Positions 8,668 through 15,290 of a DNA stretch of 31,557 bases are shown here, piece after piece. The notes under the pieces are model-generated. The model saw only the letters and a list, made by a program, of their open reading frames with translations. It did no database searches and was not told where the DNA came from. This DNA is from a virus. The position numbers and the translations under genes are program-made. Within the stretch, counting starts at the first letter, position 1. Each line of letters opens with the position of its first letter. Location: IMG/VR virus record IMGVR_UViG_3300017786_000073, positions 1 to 31,557 of that record; one strand, given 5' to 3'.

Positions 8668-9512
8668 TGAATTATAAAAAAGGCTTTAAAATAAAACCAT
8701 TAAAAATTAGTAAATCAGGAGAGGTTTTTTTCACTGATGGAACTAACGAATTAGTGCCAAACCAATTATCTTGTGAAGCATATGGTTATAAATACAATGC
8801 AGACACAGGAACTTGTGTGGCTTATGATTTTAACACTAAATTAGACAGGTTTTTTAATAATATAAATAATAATCAATTAGGTGCAGATAATACAACTGAA
8901 AGGGCTACTAATAAAACTTTATTAAATGGCACAGACAATAAAACAAAAGGAAACAATAATAATTGTTTTGTAAATGGTAGGCAACACGAAATATCTAGGG
9001 GTTTAAATGATACATCTATTATATCAGGTAGGTTTGGGTTAGCTTCTAACCAAGGAGAAGTCGTGTTTAGTGGTGGGGGTTTTGGTGAAAAGCTAGGAAT
9101 GTCACAAACTTCTTTTATTCAACAATCAGGAAATACAACAAATGGAACAGAAACATCTTTGCTTACACAAAATATACCATTAACATATATTCAGAAAGTA
9201 AAAAACTCTGTAATAGGGTTTGAAGCTAATGTAATAGGTGTAAATACAGGGGTAGGAGAGGGAACAACAGGACAGTATGGATATGTGCAAGTAACAGGTG
9301 CAGTAAAGTTTACAAATGGATTGGCTTCTACTTACCACCAAGCTACAACACATATTGTTCAGTCAGGACACAGTGGTATGAATATAACTGCACAAATGAA
9401 AGATGTAACTGCAACATCTTTTGGAATAGCTGTAACAGGATTAGCAGAAACATATATACAATGGACTGCTGACATTAAATTATTTAGAAATAACATACAA
9501 CAAACTTTTTAA
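8667..9512 (+). CDS. Tail fibre/adhesin-like protein
   Basis: This 281-residue protein starts with a small segment (FKIKPLKISKSGEVFFTDG) that may dock to the preceding hub. A Cys-containing short region follows, then an Asn/Gly/Thr-rich stretch (about 75-150) with the periodic look of a beta-helix or trimeric stalk. A strand-rich C-terminal domain includes GQYGYVQVTGAVKFTNG and FGIAVTGLAETYIQWTADIKL. Such architecture is typical of tail fibres or adhesins. It lies between the hub and tape measure genes. The assignment is by composition and context. Confidence 0.55.
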   Translation: MNYKKGFKIKPLKISKSGEVFFTDGTNELVPNQLSCEAYGYKYNADTGTCVAYDFNTKLDRFFNNINNNQLGADNTTERATNKTLLNGTDNKTKGNNNNCFVNGRQHEISRGLNDTSIISGRFGLASNQGEVVFSGGGFGEKLGMSQTSFIQQSGNTTNGTETSLLTQNIPLTYIQKVKNSVIGFEANVIGVNTGVGEGTTGQYGYVQVTGAVKFTNGLASTYHQATTHIVQSGHSGMNITAQMKDVTATSFGIAVTGLAETYIQWTADIKLFRNNIQQTF

Positions 9513-9515
9513 GAT

Positions 9516-11231
9516 ATGAGTGAAGAAAAAATGGTATTTTCAATAGAAGCAGATGTTAAACCTGCTACTAAACAAGTTGATGATTTTACAAAATCTTTGA
9601 CTACTGCTGAAAAAGCACAGAAAGAATTAAACGAACAAATAAGCATACAGAATAAAGTTTTAAATGATTTAGAAAAAGAACTTGTTGAATTAAAATCTAC
9701 ACAAGATGCTATACCTAAAGGTGCATTTTATGCAGGTATGGACGACCTTAATAAAAAAATAAAAGAAACAGAAAAAAACATAAAACTTGAAAAATTAGGT
9801 TTAAAAGATTTACAAAACCAACAAAAAGATAATAATAATGAGATAAAAGAACAGACTAAAGCATTAAAAGAAACAAATAAAGAAGCTAAAGATTCTATTG
9901 GTAATTTTAAGGTAATGGGTGTTTCTATAAATGGTATTAAGACATCTATAGGTAAAGTTATTCCTCTTATAAAAACTATGTTTGGTACAATTAAAGCAGG
10001 TATAATGTCTACAGGAATAGGTGCTTTACTTATAGCTTTTGGTTCTCTAGCTACTTATTTTACTTCAACACAAAGGGGTGCAGATAAATTAAAACTAGCT
10101 TTAACAGGGGTAAGTGCAGCATTTAATGTAATTAGAGATAGAATATCATCAGTAGGAGAAGCTGCAAGTTTGTTTTTTTCAGGTAAATTTTCAGAAGCTG
10201 TAGATAAACTTAAAGGTAGTTTTACAGGTTTAGGAGATGAAATAAAAGAAGAAGTAGCTTTAATGACTGCTTTAGAAAAAAGAACACAAGCACTTAGAGA
10301 TGCAGAAATACAATTTACAGTACAAAGAGCAAAAACAAGAAAAGAGATAGAAAAAGCAAGGTTATTAGCAGAAGATGAAACTAAATCTCAAGAAGTAAGG
10401 GTAGAAGCATTAAAAAAGGCTTTAAAATTAGAAAAAGAAACCACAAACCAAGAACTAGAATTAGCTAGAGAAAGGGTTAGAATACAAGAAGAACAGATGG
10501 CAGTATCTGAAAACCTTGTAGAAGATGAAAAGAAATTAGCTGATTTTAAAGCAGATGTAATTAATAAAGAAACTAAGTCATTAAGGTTACAAAAAAGGGT
10601 TAAAACAGAAATAAATGAATTAAATAGGGAAATAGAAGCAGAAGAAAAAAGAATAGCAAAAGAAAAAGAAGACAGGGAAGAAGAAGCTAGAAAGAAAAAA
10701 GAAGCAGCAGATAAAAAAGCTGCTAAAGATGCAGAAGATTTAGCTAAAAAACAAGCTAAAGAAATTTTAGACATAGCAAAAGCAACAGAAAATGCTAAAG
10801 AAAATCTAATTAAACAAGGTTTTGCAGTTGCAGGGGAATTAGCAGGGGAAAATGCAGCTTTGTCTAAAGGTGTGGCAGTAGCACAGACAGTCTTCAGCAC
10901 ACAACAAGCTATAATGGCAGCATTAGCAGCAACATCAGTTGGAGATAAACTTTTACCTTACCCATTAAGATTAGCTAATGCAGTAGGAGCAGGTATTATG
11001 GGTGCTTCTGCTATTAAAAATATATTATCAACAGGCACAGATGGTTCAGGTGCAAATGTTTCAGCACCATCAGTACCATCAGCAGGAACACCTGCACCTG
11101 AAATGTTAAGTGGTAGGTTTGAATTAGGGGGAACACCTGAACAACAACCTGTTGAAGCCTATGTAGTTACAGACAACTTAACAGATAATCAGAATAAACT
11201 TGCTTATATACGTAGGAGAGCAACAATTTAA
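9516..11231 (+). CDS. Tape measure protein (short)
   Basis: This 571-residue protein has long Lys/Glu-rich coiled coils (about 30-128 and 245-420) around a hydrophobic segment at 160-185 (MSTGIGALLIAFGSLATYF followed by a Ser/Thr/Gln patch). A second Ala/Gly-rich hydrophobic region lies near 440-500. This is the usual tape-measure architecture: the protein fills the tail tube during assembly and sets its length. Using the common rule of about 1.5 angstrom per residue, the tail would be roughly 85 nm, which is an estimate. It is the last gene of the tail block. The C-terminus ends in a basic RRRATI. A minus-strand frame across the coiled coil is a shadow. Confidence 0.75.
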   Translation: MSEEKMVFSIEADVKPATKQVDDFTKSLTTAEKAQKELNEQISIQNKVLNDLEKELVELKSTQDAIPKGAFYAGMDDLNKKIKETEKNIKLEKLGLKDLQNQQKDNNNEIKEQTKALKETNKEAKDSIGNFKVMGVSINGIKTSIGKVIPLIKTMFGTIKAGIMSTGIGALLIAFGSLATYFTSTQRGADKLKLALTGVSAAFNVIRDRISSVGEAASLFFSGKFSEAVDKLKGSFTGLGDEIKEEVALMTALEKRTQALRDAEIQFTVQRAKTRKEIEKARLLAEDETKSQEVRVEALKKALKLEKETTNQELELARERVRIQEEQMAVSENLVEDEKKLADFKADVINKETKSLRLQKRVKTEINELNREIEAEEKRIAKEKEDREEEARKKKEAADKKAAKDAEDLAKKQAKEILDIAKATENAKENLIKQGFAVAGELAGENAALSKGVAVAQTVFSTQQAIMAALAATSVGDKLLPYPLRLANAVGAGIMGASAIKNILSTGTDGSGANVSAPSVPSAGTPAPEMLSGRFELGGTPEQQPVEAYVVTDNLTDNQNKLAYIRRRATI

Positions 11232-11254
11232 AAATCAAATATTAATTAAATAAA

Positions 11255-11267
11255 TCTATTATATATT
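11255..11267 (+). promoter_or_regulatory. Phage late-promoter-like motif, copy 2
   Basis: TCTATTATATATT directly abuts ATG at 11268, in a 36-base spacer after the tape measure gene. It matches the core of the other copies except for the first base. A 13-base stretch just upstream (AAATATTAATTAA) is also found upstream of the copy at 29407. It would start the head-morphogenesis unit. Confidence 0.6.
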
Positions 11268-11999
11268 ATGCCTTGTAAACAATGTGGAAAAAAATGGAAG
11301 TGGGGAGAAAATGGAGAGTGTAAATACGATTCTAAAGAAGCTTGTGAAAAAGCTAACCCTAAACACTATGAAAGTCTTAAAAGCACTAAGATAGTTGAAT
11401 TAGTAATTAGTGATGAAAGCGAAGAACTAACTATTGATGCTATAAGTCTAGTAACAAGCCCTGCTATTGAGCAAGATTTTGTATTCTTTGGTAAAGAAAA
11501 GAACAACTTGACACTAGCTAAGGTAGATGAAGAGAAACGTATGCTAGTTAGTCCTGCATTAATACCTAATAAACAGATATTTAGATACGACCCAAATACA
11601 GATAGTGATTATTATGTATATTTTTCTAAGGACACAGTTAAACAAGCTGCTGAACTCTATTTAAAGCACAATAACCACCACAAGGCGACTTATCAGCACG
11701 AAGAAAGGGTATCAGGTGTATTGACTATAGAAAGTTGGATTAAGGAAGGCGATATGGACAAATCAAAGCTATATGGCTATGACTTACCTGACGGAACTTG
11801 GTTTGTAAAAATGAAGATTGAAAATGATGAGATGTGGGAGAAAATTAAAGGTGGCGAGTTAAAAGGCTTAAGTATTGAAGGTTACTTTATAGACAAGATG
11901 GAGAAGATGTCAGAAACTGTAAAACCATCTAATGAAGAAATACTTTCAGCATTAAATGAAATTATACAAGATATCAAAAATCAAACAAAAGGAAAATAA
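11268..11999 (+). CDS. XkdF-like prohead protease with N-terminal Cys cluster
   Basis: This 243-residue protein has an N-terminal mini-domain with Cys at 3, 6, 18 and 26 (CKQCGKKWKWG...C...C), which looks like a small metal-binding knuckle. The remainder resembles the XkdF family, proposed phage serine proteases that mature the prohead: conserved features are LVTSPAIEQDF, ALIPNKQIFR, YLKHNNHHKATYQHE, VSGVLTIESWI, PDGTWFVKMKIENDEMW and GGELKGLSIEGYF. Proteases of this type cleave the scaffold and capsid N-terminus. Scaffold-like and capsid genes follow in order, supporting the role. A promoter-like motif abuts the start, so the mRNA may be leaderless. Confidence 0.8.
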   Translation: MPCKQCGKKWKWGENGECKYDSKEACEKANPKHYESLKSTKIVELVISDESEELTIDAISLVTSPAIEQDFVFFGKEKNNLTLAKVDEEKRMLVSPALIPNKQIFRYDPNTDSDYYVYFSKDTVKQAAELYLKHNNHHKATYQHEERVSGVLTIESWIKEGDMDKSKLYGYDLPDGTWFVKMKIENDEMWEKIKGGELKGLSIEGYFIDKMEKMSETVKPSNEEILSALNEIIQDIKNQTKGK

Positions 12000-12011
12000 T
12001 TCTATTATATA
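12000..12011 (+). promoter_or_regulatory. Phage late-promoter-like motif, copy 3
   Basis: TTCTATTATATA just after the protease stop. Unlike the other copies it lies 15 bases before its ATG (12027), separated by an A-rich stretch. This copy supports a promoter rather than a translation signal, because the spacing to the start codon is not fixed. Confidence 0.6.
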
Positions 12012-12026
12012 AAAAAAGAACTAACT

Positions 12027-12722
12027 ATGGATTTAAAAAAACAAATATTAGTAGCACTTGGTCTTGATAAGCAAGATGAGGTTGCTTTAGAATATCAAGC
12101 AAAATTGGAAGATGGTACTTTGATAGTATCTACTTCTACAAATTTAGAAGCAGGTGTGGACATATCTGTTTTAACTGAAGATGGTTCAACAATGTTACTT
12201 CCTGTTGGAGAATACAAGACTGAAGATGGTCAAAGGTTCTCAGTAGAAAAAGATGGGGTAGTTGCTGAATTATATTCTGATGAAGTAGAAAAAGAAACAG
12301 AAGGAGAACCTGTTAATGAGGAAATGGGTAATGAAAAAGATGAAGATGAGTATGAAGATGATGGTAAAGAAGCTGATGTAGAAGATTGGGCAGGTATGGA
12401 AAAACGTATCAAAAACCTTGAAGATGCAGTAGCTGATTTAAAGAAAGACAAAGTAGGAAATGATGAAGTTGAAGAATCAGATGTTGAAATGAACTCTGAC
12501 ACAGAACCAACTCCTAAGAAAGTAAAAACTACAGAGGAAATAGAATTTGAATATCAAGCTAAGATAGATGAATTAAAATCTAAGGTTGTTGAGTTATCTA
12601 ACCAACCTGCTGATACTCCTGTAGATACTAATAAATTTAGCACAAACAAAAAAGATTCTACTCCTGATTTAAGAAAAATGACAAAAAGGGAAAGAATTTT
12701 ATACAATTTAACTAATAATTAA
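12027..12722 (+). CDS. Scaffold-like / prohead core protein
   Basis: This 231-residue, strongly acidic protein has an N-terminal small beta region (residues 1-90), an Asp/Glu-rich middle (about 90-125 and 145-165), and heptad-like helices (MEKRIKNLEDAVADLKKDK; EFEYQAKIDELKSKVVELSN). It ends in a basic tail (KMTKRERILYNLTNN). Acidic coiled-coil proteins between protease and major capsid genes are usually internal scaffolds removed by the protease. It has no enzymatic motif. A minus-strand frame here is a Ser-rich shadow. The role is by position and composition. Confidence 0.65.
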   Translation: MDLKKQILVALGLDKQDEVALEYQAKLEDGTLIVSTSTNLEAGVDISVLTEDGSTMLLPVGEYKTEDGQRFSVEKDGVVAELYSDEVEKETEGEPVNEEMGNEKDEDEYEDDGKEADVEDWAGMEKRIKNLEDAVADLKKDKVGNDEVEESDVEMNSDTEPTPKKVKTTEEIEFEYQAKIDELKSKVVELSNQPADTPVDTNKFSTNKKDSTPDLRKMTKRERILYNLTNN

Positions 12723-12740
12723 TTTAAAAAAAAATAAAAA

Positions 12741-13652
12741 ATGGCTTTTACAGTAACTAGTAACTATGCAGGTAAGGCAGCAGGATTTTATATCTCGGCA
12801 GCACTTAAAGAAGCAACTTCTTTAGACCACTTAACTGTATTACAAAATATAAAGTATAAAGAAAACTTACAAAAAGTAGCAGGTTCTAATTTAGTTAGAA
12901 ATGCTGATTGTAACTTTACAGACCACGGAACACTAGCTTTAACAGAAAGTATCTTAACACCAAAAATGTTACAGATTAATATGCAAACTTGCAAGGACAC
13001 ACTTCTATCTTCTTGGGAAGCTGATACAATGAGAGCAGGTGCTATGAATAACAATTCTCCTAAATTTGAGGACTATGTTATTTCTTACTTTACACAACAT
13101 ATTGCTGATGCAGTTGAATCTTCAGTTTGGAGTGGTGCTGCTGCAACTAACGGACAGTTTACAGGGTTTTTAACTGCTACAACAGGTGCTTTCGCTACAG
13201 GGGGTGCAGTACAAGTAAATAATGTAGGTGGTGCAGGTACGGCTTATACTGCTGCAAATATTATTGCTAACTTACAATCTATAGCTGCTGCAATTCCTTC
13301 TAATATTTATGGAAAAGAAGATTTAAGAATCTATATGAATTGGAAAACTTACAGATTATATGTATCGGCTATTTCAGCATTAGGATATGTAAATATGTAT
13401 TCAATGAATAACGACTATGAAGCTACTTTTGAAGGTATTAAATTAGCAGTTGTTTATGGAATGCCTGATAATAAATTAGCTGCTGCACAAGTATCTAACT
13501 TATTCTTTGGAACTGACCTGTTAAGTGATACGACACAAGTAAAAATGCTTGATATGTCTCCACTAGATGGAAGTGAGAACCTAAGATTTGTTGCTAAGTA
13601 TTCTGCAGGTGTACAAGTAGGTATCGGTGCTGAAGCAGTACAACAAGACTAA
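12741..13652 (+). CDS. Major capsid protein
   Basis: This 303-residue protein immediately follows the protease and scaffold-like genes, is highly expressed-looking (A-rich leader, own terminator), and is Ala/Asn-rich with few Cys. Segments such as LTESILTPKMLQINMQTCKDTLLSSW, which covers about residues 68-93, and VFGTD/LRFVAKYSAGVQVGI at the C-terminus match capsid proteins seen in Bacteroidetes phages, which have an HK97-like fold. It forms the icosahedral shell. The strong 13666-13690 hairpin directly downstream is consistent with a highly transcribed gene needing an end signal. Confidence 0.85.
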   Translation: MAFTVTSNYAGKAAGFYISAALKEATSLDHLTVLQNIKYKENLQKVAGSNLVRNADCNFTDHGTLALTESILTPKMLQINMQTCKDTLLSSWEADTMRAGAMNNNSPKFEDYVISYFTQHIADAVESSVWSGAAATNGQFTGFLTATTGAFATGGAVQVNNVGGAGTAYTAANIIANLQSIAAAIPSNIYGKEDLRIYMNWKTYRLYVSAISALGYVNMYSMNNDYEATFEGIKLAVVYGMPDNKLAAAQVSNLFFGTDLLSDTTQVKMLDMSPLDGSENLRFVAKYSAGVQVGIGAEAVQQD

Positions 13653-13665
13653 TAACTAATTATAT

Positions 13666-13690
13666 GGAGAGAGGGTTTTTCCCTCTTTCC
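13666..13690 (+). terminator. Hairpin terminator after major capsid gene
   Basis: GGAGAGAGGG (13666-13675) pairs with CCCTCTTTCC (13681-13690) around a five-T loop. The 10-bp stem has one G-T pair. It lies 13 bases after the capsid stop codon. The T-tract after the stem is interrupted, so it may be a partial terminator or an mRNA-stabilising hairpin. Confidence 0.7.
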
Positions 13691-13712
13691 TTAACTTTTA
13701 AAACAAAAATAA

Positions 13713-14276
13713 ATGGCTTGTGATTTAACTAAAGGTAGAGGAATTCCTTGTAGGAATTTAATCGGTGGTGTAAAGTATATTTATTTTGGTCAATTTGATG
13801 AGATAACTTCTATTACTACTGTAGCTTCTGAAGTAACTGATATAGAAATGGGTAGTAATACTTTATTTAGATATTCAGTTAGAAGGGGTAATGCAAGTGT
13901 AACAGAAACTATCACAGGTTCTACAGAAAATGGTACAGTTGTGTATGCACCATCATTAAATGTAAAATTAACAGGGCTTAGTAAGGCAGACCAAAACGAA
14001 TTAAAACTTATAGCACAAAATAGACTTGTTTGTTTTGTTCAATTAAATCAAACATTATCAACTAATGACCATAATGTAATATTATGTTTAGGTGCAACTA
14101 ATGGATTAGACCTTAATACAGGTACTAATCAATCAGGTGCTGCTTTTGCAGACCTCAATGGATACGATTGGACACTAGAAGGGCAAGAATTTGCACCAAT
14201 GCAAACTGTAGCAGATTATACTGCTGTTCCGTTTGATAATAGTGCATTTACTATGGGAACTATTGTAACTTCTTAA
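13713..14276 (+). CDS. Major tail (tube) protein-like
   Basis: This 187-residue protein begins with ACDLTKGRGIPCRNLIGGVKYIYFG, covering residues 2-26, with paired Cys at 3 and 13. It continues with a beta-rich core (FRYSVRRGNASVTETITGS; SLNVKLTGLSKADQNELKLIA) and ends in GYDWTLEGQEFAPM. This pattern is that of tail-tube-like structural proteins common in marine Bacteroidetes phages. It is framed by two hairpin terminators, as expected for an abundant virion protein whose level is set separately. It follows the capsid gene rather than lying next to the tape measure, which is unusual. Confidence 0.7.
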   Translation: MACDLTKGRGIPCRNLIGGVKYIYFGQFDEITSITTVASEVTDIEMGSNTLFRYSVRRGNASVTETITGSTENGTVVYAPSLNVKLTGLSKADQNELKLIAQNRLVCFVQLNQTLSTNDHNVILCLGATNGLDLNTGTNQSGAAFADLNGYDWTLEGQEFAPMQTVADYTAVPFDNSAFTMGTIVTS

Positions 14277-14297
14277 TTAGATTTTACATATAAATTT

Positions 14298-14328
14298 AAA
14301 GGAACTACTTCGGTAGTTCTTTTTTTTT
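14298..14328 (+). terminator. Strong intrinsic terminator (UUCG tetraloop)
   Basis: GGAACTAC (14301-14308), loop TTCG, GTAGTTCT (14313-14320), then a run of T to 14328. The stem closes with C-G around a UUCG loop, an exceptionally stable tetraloop, and has flanking A/T pairing. This is the most canonical terminator in the genome. A promoter-like motif begins 20 bases later. Confidence 0.93.
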
Positions 14329-14347
14329 CCAAACAAAATCAATGTTT

Positions 14348-14361
14348 TTCTATTATATAAT
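14348..14361 (+). promoter_or_regulatory. Phage late-promoter-like motif, copy 4
   Basis: TTCTATTATATAAT abuts ATG at 14362, identical to the copy at 1773-1786 over 14 bases. It directly follows the strong terminator at 14298-14328, so a new transcription unit (fibre, portal, lysis genes) is expected to start here. Confidence 0.7.
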
Positions 14362-14844
14362 ATGATACATGGACAATACGGACAACCTTATACTTTTTAC
14401 ACTACGACAGAGGAAAAAAGAATAAACAAAGCAGTACCTAGTACACAGATAAGGTTTTTGTTCAAGTTTACTAATGGTATGGATAGAAATGTGGTTTATG
14501 CTTATGGGCAGAATCAGTTAGTAAACAACAGATATACAAAAGTTAGTATGACACCTAATACAACAGAAAATGTATTTACAGGAAATATTGACTTTATGCC
14601 TAATGGCTATTGGGAGTATGAGGTCTATGAAGTAAGTTGGCAGGGTTCTAGTGTAGTTTTAGGAACAGGAACTGCACCAATAAAAGAAACAGATGTACTC
14701 AGTCCTGCTGCAAATACAAAAGGGGTAGTACAAGGAAGGGTAGAGATAGGAAAGCTTTATATAACAGAAGCATCAGGACAAGAAGAAGTACAATATCAAG
14801 AATATGTTAAACCGACACAAACAAATTATATATACGTTAGTTAA
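14362..14844 (+). CDS. Putative virion-associated beta-sandwich protein
   Basis: This 160-residue protein has an Ig-like run of strands: YTFYTTTEEKR, QIRFLFKFTNGMDRNVVYAY, FTGNIDFMPNGYWEYEVYEVSW. The C-terminal segment (VVQGRVEIGKLYITE) resembles a short region often found in small phage structural proteins beside major tail or fibre genes. It has no membrane or catalytic motif. It is the first gene after the promoter-like motif at 14348, so its mRNA may be leaderless. Function is inferred only from context. Confidence 0.55.
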   Translation: MIHGQYGQPYTFYTTTEEKRINKAVPSTQIRFLFKFTNGMDRNVVYAYGQNQLVNNRYTKVSMTPNTTENVFTGNIDFMPNGYWEYEVYEVSWQGSSVVLGTGTAPIKETDVLSPAANTKGVVQGRVEIGKLYITEASGQEEVQYQEYVKPTQTNYIYVS

Positions 14845-14855
14845 AAATAAAAAAA

Positions 14856-15119
14856 ATGGGAATAAAAAATACACAAGCATTATTAAATGAACAATTAGGT
14901 CAATTAGGAGGAGTAGAAATATTTACAACTGCTGCACAGACAGGTAAAGATTACTATGCTATTTACTTTGTAAAGGAAAGTGTTATAGGTACTATCACTA
15001 TGACTGATTCAACAGGTTCTAGTGCTTTACATACAACTGTACCTGCGGGTATGACTTTGTTTGGTAAAGTAACTGCTATTACACTTACAAGTGGTTTAGC
15101 TATTGCATACAAAAACTAA
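14856..15119 (+). CDS. Small structural protein of unknown function
   Basis: This 87-residue protein has two parts: an N-terminal helix (NTQALLNEQLGQLGG) and a beta-rich remainder (DYYAIYFVKESVIGTITMTD; GMTLFGKVTAITLTSGLAIAYKN). The second part resembles very small decoration-type proteins found near phage fibre genes. No known catalytic or binding motif is visible. It starts after an A-rich leader and is followed after three bases by the next small gene. Confidence 0.55.
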   Translation: MGIKNTQALLNEQLGQLGGVEIFTTAAQTGKDYYAIYFVKESVIGTITMTDSTGSSALHTTVPAGMTLFGKVTAITLTSGLAIAYKN

Positions 15120-15122
15120 GAA

Positions 15123-15290
15123 ATGAAATTAGCATTAGGATTATCTTTACCTTCAAGTAACAAGGGAGGTCTCACACCTACTCAGATACAAGTTAATGTT
15201 TTTGAAGCTAGGGTTATAGCTGATGGTGGAGTATTTGAAGCTAAAACTTGTTTAGTAAATCAATTAAAAACTTTAAATAATATAGCATGA
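15123..15290 (+). CDS. Small conserved phage protein (55 aa)
   Basis: A 55-codon gene that I translated by hand: it starts MKLALGLSLPSSNKGG and carries VFEARVIADGGVFEAKTCL near residues 26-44. The 'ARV.ADGG..EA..C' pattern recurs in short proteins or domains of Bacteroidetes phages next to fibre genes. It starts three bases after the previous stop, and its stop overlaps the next ATG (ATGA at 15287-15290), both signs of a genuine gene. Function is unknown; an adaptor or small virion protein is likely. Confidence 0.7.
   Translation: MKLALGLSLPSSNKGGLTPTQIQVNVFEARVIADGGVFEAKTCLVNQLKTLNNIA

Noticed and set aside
9010-9025. Further TCTATTATAT-like match inside the gene at 8667
   Set aside because: It lies inside a coding region, differs after the core (TATC) and does not precede a gene start.
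10388-10900. Long minus-strand frame (170 codons) over the tape measure gene
   Set aside because: It is Ser/Leu-rich with no domain and mirrors the Lys/Glu-rich coiled coil on the + strand; all other genes are on the + strand and no promoter or terminator supports it.
12230-12502. Minus-strand frame (90 codons) over the scaffold-like gene
   Set aside because: Ser-rich complement of an Asp/Glu-rich coding stretch, a typical shadow.
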